6,683 nt of DNA from contig NZ_JAUMTY010000025.1 of the NCBI RefSeq assembly GCF_030530965.1, positions 1-6,683 of the forward strand, read 5' to 3'. Each line of letters begins with the position of its first letter. Position 1 is the first letter of the stretch. Positions 1-4,935 of the stretch are shown piece after piece. The DNA is from Corynebacterium sp. GTDB taxonomy: Bacteria; Actinomycetota; Actinomycetes; Mycobacteriales; Mycobacteriaceae. The notes beneath the pieces were generated by a model that ran no database searches, was not told where the DNA came from, and was given only the letters and a program-made list of their open reading frames with translations. The translations under genes were made by a program, and so were the position numbers.

Positions 1-14
1 GGCGTCGTCCTCCC

Positions 15-44
15 GTGCCAAGCTGACTGGTTTTCTGGCATGAT
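15..44 (+). promoter_or_regulatory. Putative promoter of the ABC exporter operon
   Basis: A -35-like GTGCCA (15-20; 4 of 6 matches to TTGACA) is followed after 18 bp by an extended -10-like TGG-CATGAT (-10 at 39-44). The gap from the -10 to the ATG at 52 is 7 nt, so transcription could begin at or next to the start codon. That would give a leaderless mRNA and would explain the lack of a good ribosome binding site. Seen by eye only; short hexamers like these also occur by chance. Confidence 0.35.
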
Positions 45-51
45 GTGAGCC

Positions 52-1050
52 ATGCCTAATAGCCCTGGTAAGCCAATGATTGAAGCGCATGACCTGACCC
101 AAACTTTTCGTGGCCGCGGTCGTGATAAAAAACCAGTAAAAGCCGTCGACGGTGTGAGTCTGCACGTCGATCCAGGCGAAATTATTGGCTTCTTGGGCCC
201 TAATGGTGCTGGTAAGACGACAACACTTCGCATGCTCACGACATTGTTGAAGCCGACGAGTGGTTCTGCCCGTGTTGCAGGCTTCGACGTGGCTACCCAG
301 CCCGTGGAGGTCCGTCGACAGATCGGATATGTCAGCCAGGTGGGCTCGGCCGGTTCCAATGCGCACGCCGGTGAGGAACTGATGGATCACGGCATGCTGT
401 ATGGCTTGCGTAAAAAAGATGCTCAGCGTCGCGCACATGAGTTATTTGAACAGTTTAGTTTAGATGGTTTGTGGGACAGAGAGCCCAAGAATATGTCGGG
501 CGGTCAGCGCCGGCGTCTTGATATCGCGATGGGCCTGATCCATAGCCCCGGCCTCGTTTTCCTTGATGAGCCGACGACCGGTCTCGATCCACAGGCGCGA
601 AGCAACCTTTGGGACCACATTCGTAGCCTCCGTGAAGACCAAGGCACAACGATTTTCTTAACAACTCATTATTTGGATGAGGCCGATGCATTAGCAGATC
701 GGATCATTATTATCGATCACGGACGAATTATTGCGTCAGATACGGCAGAGAATTTAAAGAGCTCGGTGTCTGGGGATCATGTTTCTCTCCGCCTTAACGA
801 CGCCACACGCCAGGCCGAGGCCGCGGAAATTATAACCCGCGTGATGTCAGCAGCAGATGCGTCGACAACCTCTGATCTGAAAGTCAGTGGCGACCTGATA
901 GAAGCAGACGTCTATAACTCCGGCCATCTGTTACCGGACCTGATCAGGTCATTAGACGAGAAGTCGATCGGTATCGCGGATCTTAATGTCCGGCGCCCCA
1001 CGCTGGATGACGTCTTCTTGTCACTGACCGGTCGCTCGCTGCGAGATTAA
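52..1050 (+). CDS. ABC-2 exporter ATP-binding protein (DrrA-type)
   Basis: This 332-residue cytoplasmic ATPase should energise export by the permease encoded 27 bp downstream. All nucleotide-binding motifs are present: Walker A GPNGAGKTT (49-57), Q-loop Q96 in YVSQ, signature MSGGQ (148-152, in place of LSGGQ), Walker B LVFLDEP with catalytic E173, D-loop GLDP (177-180) and H-loop H206. The region after about 240 resembles the C-terminal domain of daunorubicin-resistance ATPases and ends with the typical 'PTLDDVFLSLTGRSLRD'. A basic insert (GRGRDKKP, 21-28) precedes the first core strand, as in many DrrA relatives. The start at 52 is the first ATG. An internal ATG at codon 9 is possible but has no better ribosome binding site. 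DrrA relatives export drugs, lipids or other hydrophobic molecules; the substrate here cannot be read from the sequence. The family call is firm. Confidence 0.95.
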   Translation: MPNSPGKPMIEAHDLTQTFRGRGRDKKPVKAVDGVSLHVDPGEIIGFLGPNGAGKTTTLRMLTTLLKPTSGSARVAGFDVATQPVEVRRQIGYVSQVGSAGSNAHAGEELMDHGMLYGLRKKDAQRRAHELFEQFSLDGLWDREPKNMSGGQRRRLDIAMGLIHSPGLVFLDEPTTGLDPQARSNLWDHIRSLREDQGTTIFLTTHYLDEADALADRIIIIDHGRIIASDTAENLKSSVSGDHVSLRLNDATRQAEAAEIITRVMSAADASTTSDLKVSGDLIEADVYNSGHLLPDLIRSLDEKSIGIADLNVRRPTLDDVFLSLTGRSLRD

Positions 1051-1066
1051 TTCTCCACAATCTTTC

Positions 1067-1071
1067 GAGGA
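1067..1071 (+). promoter_or_regulatory. Ribosome binding site of the ABC permease
   Basis: GAGGA lies 6 nt before the ATG at 1078, which fixes that start. It is one of the few clearly placed Shine-Dalgarno sequences in the window and fits translation from the internal position of a two-gene mRNA. Confidence 0.7.
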
Positions 1072-1077
1072 TATTTC

Positions 1078-1842
1078 ATGGGTATATCTAATTTCTTCCG
1101 TGAGAGTTTCATTATCTGCCGCAGACAATTGCGCATGAATTTACGTAACCCCGCCTGGATCATCATCGGCTTATTGCAGCCAGTGATGTATTTGGTGTTG
1201 TTTGGCCCCCTACTTAAGCCCTTGACAGCACAATTTGGCGCGACGAACGCCTACACGTTCTTTGTCCCCGGTTTGTTGGTCCAGTTGACCGTTTTCGGAG
1301 CGATGTTCGTCGGCTTCGGCGTTATTGCCGAGTGGCGTGACGGAGTGATTGAAGCTGAACGCGTTACCCCAGCTAGTAGGACTGCGCTGTTATGTGGACG
1401 CCTCATGCGCGATGTGACGCAACTGGGTGTCCAATCCACCATCCTCATCGCGTTGGGCTATGCGATGGGGATGAAAGCGCCTATTGCGGGTGTGATCCTA
1501 GGCGTGATCATCACCCTGTTTGCCGGCGCGGCTTCGGCGGCTGCGTCGAATGCACTGGCTTTGACCAGTAAAGACGAAGATGTCATGGGTCCCCTAACCA
1601 ATATGCTTATCATGCCTATTTTGTTGTTATCCGGAATCATTTTGCCGATGTCTTTGGCTCCCGCGTGGCTCGAACGGCTATCAGACTTCATGCCCACTCG
1701 GTATATCGTCGACGCTGTTCGCGCAATCTTTGCGGATAACCCTGATGCTGCCACAGTGACCTGGGGGATTCTGTGGTCGCTCGTCATTTTCTTTGCCGGT
1801 ATCTGGTGGGGGACTCGTACATTCCGTAAGGAAAATTCATAG
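1078..1842 (+). CDS. ABC-2 type transporter permease (DrrB-type)
   Basis: A 254-residue integral membrane protein of usual length for the ABC-2 permease family. A short basic cytoplasmic N-terminus carries the family's 'RNPAW' element (23-27). About six membrane segments follow, near 27-46, 60-84, 112-131, 135-160, 172-195 and 228-246. The conserved cytoplasmic stretch ERVTPASRTALLCGRLMRD (94-112) before the third segment is typical of DrrB-like permeases and is the likely contact region for the ATPase. The late segment ends with a hydrophobic GIILPMSLAP (186-195) and then 'MPTRYIVDAVRAI', again a family hallmark. It should form the channel of a homodimeric exporter with the ATPase encoded just upstream, with which it is almost surely co-transcribed. 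The substrate is unknown. Confidence 0.94.
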   Translation: MGISNFFRESFIICRRQLRMNLRNPAWIIIGLLQPVMYLVLFGPLLKPLTAQFGATNAYTFFVPGLLVQLTVFGAMFVGFGVIAEWRDGVIEAERVTPASRTALLCGRLMRDVTQLGVQSTILIALGYAMGMKAPIAGVILGVIITLFAGAASAAASNALALTSKDEDVMGPLTNMLIMPILLLSGIILPMSLAPAWLERLSDFMPTRYIVDAVRAIFADNPDAATVTWGILWSLVIFFAGIWWGTRTFRKENS

Positions 1843-1945
1843 CAATAGGCCGGATTGCACCAGAGATCGTGAATGAAACGCATGAATAATCGTTAGAGAA
1901 AAAATGATGTCACCCATAGGCATGTAAACGTCTACGGTTGGGGGC
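1843..1945 (+). promoter_or_regulatory. Intergenic region with a possible leaderless promoter for the kinase-family gene
   Basis: This 103-bp gap separates the exporter operon from the fructosamine kinase gene. A TACGGT hexamer (1933-1938, fits the actinobacterial TAnnnT -10) ends 7 nt before the ATG at 1946, so the transcript could be leaderless. No convincing -35 is visible. The only purine-rich tract, GGGGG (1940-1944), lies 1 nt from the ATG and is too close to act as a normal ribosome binding site. A weak 5-bp hairpin, GCAAT/ATTGC (1842-1858), follows the permease stop but has no T-tract, so no canonical terminator is seen. Confidence 0.3.
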
Positions 1946-2746
1946 ATGGCTTTTATTGACGACGATACGTTTACGAAGAACACACATGGCCGGGCTGCCG
2001 AATGGGAAGCAGCCGGCTTGAATTGGTTGCGCGAGGCTGAATCGTCGGGCGGGGCACGCGTCGTTAAGGTTTTCGGTCAGGACGATTCCGTTCCTGGTGG
2101 CGGGCTTGTCCTGGAGCGTTTGGATAATGGCCGCGCTTCAACCCGTTTTGCCCGCGAGTTCGGTGCTGCGCTGTCACACACCCACGAAGCGGGAGCTGCA
2201 GCGTTCGGCGCTGGCCCGGACGGCTGGGAGGGCGATGGTCTTCACGGCCCGAATGATGAGTTAATGCCGCTGAGCTTGAAGCATTACGACCACTGGGGCG
2301 AAATGTATGCGGAGGCTCGCATCATGCCGACGCTGGAGCGCATCAATAGTTCGCAGCGCGGAGCGTCCTTGGGGGAACAGGGCAACAAGGCTGTTGAGGC
2401 CGTGTGTGAGCGTCTTCGCAATGGTGATTTCGACGATATCGACAGTCCAGCTCGGATTCATGGAGACCTATGGGCGGGCAACGTGATGTGGACCTCGTCC
2501 GGGGCGGTGCTGATTGACCCCAGTGCCCACGGCGGACACCCACTGACCGACCTCGCCGCACTCGCTCTTTTCGGAGCTCCCAAGCTCGACGCTATTTATG
2601 AAGGCTATGAAAGTGAGGGCTTTCTCAATAAAGGATGGCGGAAACTTATTCCGTTGCATCAGCTAAGCATGTTGCTTAGCCACGTGTACCTCTTCGGAAG
2701 CAGCTACGTCCCGTCGACGGTTCAAGCAGCCAGCCAGTACGTCTAG
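1946..2746 (+). CDS. Fructosamine/ketosamine kinase family protein
   Basis: A 266-residue cytoplasmic protein of the fructosamine-3-kinase family, which has the aminoglycoside-phosphotransferase/choline-kinase fold. Members phosphorylate sugar amines (fructosamines, ribulosamines or erythrulosamines) formed on proteins or small molecules, which destabilises the adduct and repairs glycation. Visible landmarks are the catalytic loop HGDLWAGN (172-179; D174 catalytic, N179 metal-binding) and the metal-binding DP (191-192) in 'LIDPSAHGGHPLTDLA'. Others are EFGAALSHTHEAGAAAFG (71-88) and the C-terminal LHQLSMLLSHVYLFGSSYV (237-255). The N-lobe is short, as in actinobacterial members, where an early F-x-K (here F9-T-K11) may supply the ATP lysine. 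The length is normal and the protein looks intact. Its TAG stop lies in the first unit of a 14-bp tandem repeat. It is probably transcribed separately from the exporter genes. Family is sure, substrate is not. Confidence 0.9.
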   Translation: MAFIDDDTFTKNTHGRAAEWEAAGLNWLREAESSGGARVVKVFGQDDSVPGGGLVLERLDNGRASTRFAREFGAALSHTHEAGAAAFGAGPDGWEGDGLHGPNDELMPLSLKHYDHWGEMYAEARIMPTLERINSSQRGASLGEQGNKAVEAVCERLRNGDFDDIDSPARIHGDLWAGNVMWTSSGAVLIDPSAHGGHPLTDLAALALFGAPKLDAIYEGYESEGFLNKGWRKLIPLHQLSMLLSHVYLFGSSYVPSTVQAASQYV

Positions 2747-2819
2747 CTCAGTACGGATAGTTCGGGGCTCATAGTCCAATACGTCTAGTCCGCTGCGCAT
2801 AGCCGAGTATGCCTAGTGA
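2736..2819. repeat. Six-copy degenerate 14-bp tandem repeat at a convergent gene junction
   Basis: Six consecutive 14-mers can be laid out without gaps: AGTACGTCTAGCTC (2736), AGTACGGATAGTTC (2750), GGGGCTCATAGTCC (2764), AATACGTCTAGTCC (2778), GCTGCGCATAGCCG (2792) and AGTATGCCTAGTGA (2806). Every unit has TAG at its positions 9-11. Three units have CTAG, which reads as a stop on both strands. Unit 1 contains the TAG stop of the fructosamine kinase gene (2744-2746). Unit 6 contains the stop of the minus-strand membrane protein gene (2813-2815 on plus, read as TAG on minus). The array fills the whole 66-bp gap between the two genes and runs into both coding ends. No T-tract terminator is present. 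Confidence 0.75.
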
Positions 2820-3916
2820 TGCGCGGCGGAGTTTTTGATCCGTCGTAAAGTGCGGATGAGCTGAGGCACAAATGCAGTGACAATCAGCATGACGATCATC
2901 CTGGTCACTTGCATGACGGTAACAATTGGTCCCGCTCCGCGGTCGTGGGCGATAGCTAGGACGATATAAAGGCCGCCAGGTGTCGTCGCTAAGTATGTTT
3001 CAGTGAGCGTTCCAAGCCCTAAGGCTGTGAGTATTCCGGCCATAACGCCACATCCGCCCATCAAAACAATGATGCACAGGAATGCGAGCGGAAGACGTTT
3101 AGCGTTAGTTACCAGTGATTGACGGTCGAACGCGCCGCCGGCCTGCCAACCGATCAAAACAAATGCGGCCGCTTCCAAAACGCCAGGTATCGCAATGAGA
3201 TGTGGTTGCCATTCACCTATCGCAATGGCGATGGCCAAGGGGGCAAGCAGGCGGGGTGCGGGCAATGGCGTGAAACTGGCAAGCCACCCAGGAATGGTGA
3301 TCACAGCCAACACGACTAGCCAGTTCATTACCGAGTGAGAGGAAAGGTTCACGAGGGGCTCTGAACCAACATCAACATTTCCGCCAACCAGTAATGGAAT
3401 TAAAAATGGCAGTGAGAAGGAAACGATAAAAACGCGGAGATACTGAGCAACCGTGACGTATCGGAAATCTGCCCCCAATTCTTCGGAAAGAACAGACATT
3501 GCCGACGCCCCACCAGCGAGCGTCGACATGACTGCTGTGGGTGAATCAATGGTTGAAAAACGTGTAATCACCCAGGCGCAGGCAGCGCAGAGAACCAAAG
3601 TGATTCCAATAGCAATAAGTGAAGGAAGCGCATAGGAGGCCAAACGGTCAGGGGAAGAATTAACCAAAGGCCCTGCCGCCAAGAGCGAAATAACACCTTG
3701 CGAGGGGCCGATTGTGGAGCGCGGCGGCCGGATCCGCGTGCTGGCGATAATGGCTCCGCACAGCCCACCCACCATCGAGCCCAACATAAGAGGGGAGGGA
3801 AGCTGCGCTACCCGGCAGAGCCCTACGGCAACTAGCGTCGCAATGATCGCGATGGTCCACCCGACTAGTGACCTGCGGGTGCTGGCCTTGATGTGGTGGG
3901 TAGTCACCTGATGCAT
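2813..3916 (-). CDS. AbrB-family (duplicated-domain) membrane protein
   Basis: A 367-residue polytopic membrane protein of the AbrB family, often labelled 'putative ammonia monooxygenase' or 'AbrB family transcriptional regulator'. Neither label is biochemically secure, and it is not the Bacillus DNA-binding AbrB. It is built of two similar halves. Half one has a GWTIAIIATLVA segment (19-30), LPSPLMLGSMVGGL (39-52) and STLAGGASAMSVLSEELGADFRYVTVAQYLRV (131-162). Half two has WLVVLAVITIPGWLA (199-213), LPAPRLLAPLAIAIAIG (218-234) and LATTPGGLYIVLAIAHDRGAGPIVTVMQVTRM (309-340). The paired 'P-x-LLG' and 'GG...(E/D)xGA' elements are the family hallmark. I count about ten hydrophobic segments. The frame stays open far upstream, antisense to the response regulator, but hydrophobic family-like sequence begins only after 3916, where an ATG sits beside GGGAGG. 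The gene is divergent from the two-component regulator and shares its control region. Transport or membrane function is inferred; substrate unknown. Confidence 0.87.
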   Translation of the reverse strand: MHQVTTHHIKASTRRSLVGWTIAIIATLVAVGLCRVAQLPSPLMLGSMVGGLCGAIIASTRIRPPRSTIGPSQGVISLLAAGPLVNSSPDRLASYALPSLIAIGITLVLCAACAWVITRFSTIDSPTAVMSTLAGGASAMSVLSEELGADFRYVTVAQYLRVFIVSFSLPFLIPLLVGGNVDVGSEPLVNLSSHSVMNWLVVLAVITIPGWLASFTPLPAPRLLAPLAIAIAIGEWQPHLIAIPGVLEAAAFVLIGWQAGGAFDRQSLVTNAKRLPLAFLCIIVLMGGCGVMAGILTALGLGTLTETYLATTPGGLYIVLAIAHDRGAGPIVTVMQVTRMIVMLIVTAFVPQLIRTLRRIKNSAAHH

Positions 3917-3918
3917 CG

Positions 3919-3924
3919 CCTCCC
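3919..3924 (-). promoter_or_regulatory. Ribosome binding site of the AbrB-family gene
   Basis: On the minus strand GGGAGG stands 2 nt before the ATG at 3916, which is unusually close. The GTG three codons later (3907-3905) would have an 11-nt spacing. Either is possible; both give essentially the same protein, and the motif rules out the long upstream extension of the frame. Confidence 0.55.
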
Positions 3925-3938
3925 GGTTGGTGTTGCTA

Positions 3939-3944
3939 AGTTTA
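3939..3944 (-). promoter_or_regulatory. Possible -10 element for the AbrB-family gene
   Basis: Read on the minus strand, TAAACT fits TAnnnT and would place the transcription start near 3932, giving a short leader that contains the GGGAGG. No good -35 is seen. The phased direct repeats begin just upstream of where the -35 would lie, so an activator or repressor site is plausible there. Confidence 0.3.
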
Positions 3945-3968
3945 CGCTGATTGCGGGTGAGCTGAGCG

Positions 3969-4023
3969 TTCACAGCGTACGTACACCAGGCTCCCAGAAT
4001 GCTCACACCCGGCTTACAGGAAA
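3969..4023 (+). promoter_or_regulatory. Phased 11-bp direct-repeat array, putative PhoP box cluster
   Basis: Five 11-bp units in register: TTCACAGCGTA (3969), CGTACACCAGG (3980), CTCCCAGAATG (3991), CTCACACCCGG (4002) and CTTACAGGAAA (4013). The trinucleotide ACA recurs at 3972, 3983, 4005 and 4016, with CCA at 3994, so spacing is one helical turn throughout. The first unit contains TCACAGC exactly, which is the half-site I recall for Mycobacterium tuberculosis PhoP, where two 7-bp direct repeats are separated by 4 bp (period 11). The array lies between the divergent AbrB-family gene and the PhoP-like regulator gene, suited to autoregulation. Direct binding is inferred from pattern and context. 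Confidence 0.6.
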
Positions 4024-4041
4024 CAGGCTGAAAGTGCTCAG

Positions 4042-4047
4042 TAACTT
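4042..4047 (+). promoter_or_regulatory. phoP: Possible -10 element for the two-component operon
   Basis: TAACTT fits TAnnnT. There is no recognisable -35, but the last phased repeat (4013-4023) occupies the -35 position, the arrangement expected at an activator-dependent promoter. The predicted start falls at about 4054-4056, next to an in-frame GTG at 4056. Confidence 0.35.
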
Positions 4048-4097
4048 CATATGCGGTGTATGCAGACAAATCACCAGTAATCGTGCACACTGGAACT

Positions 4098-4802
4098 ATG
4101 AGTTCTGCTGAAGCCCCCACACGCGTTCTTGTTGTTGATGATGAAGCAAACATCGTAGAGCTTCTCAAAGTGTCCTTGAAGTTCCAAGGATTCGAGGTCG
4201 CGACCGCGAGTGATGGTGGGGAAGCGTTGGATATTGCGCGTTCATTCCATCCCGACGCATTTATTCTGGACGTCATGATGCCTCGCATGGACGGGTTCAC
4301 CCTATTGAGCAAGCTCCGTGCGGACGGCCACGATGCACCGGTCCTTTTCCTGACAGCCAAAGATGCGGTTGATGACCGCATTCACGGTTTAACAATTGGT
4401 GCCGACGATTACGTCACCAAACCGTTTAGTTTGGAAGAAGTCGTTACGCGTTTGAAAGTGATTCTCCGCCGCGTCACACCGCCGGAGGTGGACGACGATC
4501 AACGAATCACCTACGCCGACCTCACCCTGGACGACAATTCACATGAAGTAACCAAGGCGGGTGAATATGTGGATTTATCTCCGACGGAATTCAAGTTGCT
4601 CCGTTATTTAATGGTTAATGCCGAGGTTGTCTTGAGCAAGGCAAAAATCTTGGACCATGTGTGGAATTACGACTTCGGTGGCGATGGAAACGTTGTTGAA
4701 TCTTACGTTTCTTATTTGCGTCGCAAAGTGGATAAGGACGAGCCGCACCTGATTCAGACCGTCAGAGGAGTGGGATACGTTCTCCGCACGCCTAGGGCGT
4801 AA
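4098..4802 (+). CDS. phoP: PhoP-like response regulator (OmpR/PhoB family)
   Basis: A 234-residue cytoplasmic transcription factor: receiver domain (about 8-125), short linker, then a winged-helix DNA-binding domain (about 132-232). Receiver residues are the acidic pair D14-D15, phosphoacceptor D58 in FILDVMMP, T86 and K108 in YVTKPF. The stretches VLVVDDEANIVELL and SLKFQGFEV, together with TKPFSLEEVVTRLKVILRR, LSPTEFKLLRY, ILDHVWNYDFGG and NVVESYVSYLRRKVD, match what I recall of mycobacterial PhoP nearly word for word. Its corynebacterial equivalent is named PhoR, so the symbol depends on the convention. From the family, it should be phosphorylated by the kinase encoded downstream and bind direct repeats. 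I chose ATG 4098, which starts seven residues before the first conserved strand and is preceded only by a weak GGA. An in-frame GTG at 4056 would add 14 residues and could begin a leaderless mRNA. The gene is intact. Confidence 0.93.
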   Translation: MSSAEAPTRVLVVDDEANIVELLKVSLKFQGFEVATASDGGEALDIARSFHPDAFILDVMMPRMDGFTLLSKLRADGHDAPVLFLTAKDAVDDRIHGLTIGADDYVTKPFSLEEVVTRLKVILRRVTPPEVDDDQRITYADLTLDDNSHEVTKAGEYVDLSPTEFKLLRYLMVNAEVVLSKAKILDHVWNYDFGGDGNVVESYVSYLRRKVDKDEPHLIQTVRGVGYVLRTPRA

Positions 4803-4822
4803 CGAGTATCGCCATCTGGATG

Positions 4823-4852
4823 CACGGTGCGCCGATGTGCGGTGCACCAGTG
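4823..4852 (+). other. Stable stem-loop between regulator and kinase genes
   Basis: GGTGCGCC (4826-4833) pairs with GGTGCACC (4841-4848) through eight pairs including one G-U, around a 7-nt loop, GATGTGC. CAC (4823-4825) then pairs with GTG (4850-4852) after a single bulged A, giving 11 pairs in all. It begins 20 bp after the regulator's stop. The following sequence (AATTTCATG) has only a short T-run, so it is at best a weak or partial intrinsic terminator. It could equally be an mRNA processing or stability element. The two arms also read as a diverged 15-bp direct repeat starting at 4820 and 4835. Confidence 0.6.
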
Positions 4853-4894
4853 AATTTCATGTGATCGTGTAACGGTCATTCGATTGCTTAACGT

Positions 4895-4900
4895 AAGGGG
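4895..4900 (+). promoter_or_regulatory. Shine-Dalgarno-like AAGGGG upstream of the kinase
   Basis: AAGGGG is the only good ribosome-binding match before the kinase frame. It sits 8 nt before an in-frame ATT at 4909, which is ideal spacing for a rare start codon, but 35 nt before the first GTG at 4936. It overlaps the last in-frame stop (TAA 4894-4896), so translation cannot begin earlier in this frame. Confidence 0.4.
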
Positions 4901-4935
4901 CCATTGCCATTTCACTACATTCGCGTTTCAACGCA

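Noticed and set aside
1842..1858. GCAAT/ATTGC hairpin after the permease as a terminator
   Set aside because: Only five pairs, AT-containing, with a 7-nt loop and no T-tract.
2797..2812. GCATA/TATGC inverted repeat between the convergent genes as a bidirectional terminator
   Set aside because: Five mostly weak pairs and no T-run on either strand; explained by two adjacent copies of the 14-bp repeat.
3917..4381. Upstream extension of the minus-strand membrane protein frame, giving 522 residues in total
   Set aside because: The extra 155 residues are antisense to the response regulator and do not resemble the family. The hydrophobic, duplicated protein starts at 3916 beside GGGAGG.
4820..4864. 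14-codon open frame (MHGAPMCGAPVNFM) over the stem-loop, as a possible leader peptide
   Set aside because: No ribosome binding site, and the MHGAP/MCGAP repeat is simply the translation of the duplicated hairpin arms. Kept only as part of the stem-loop observation.
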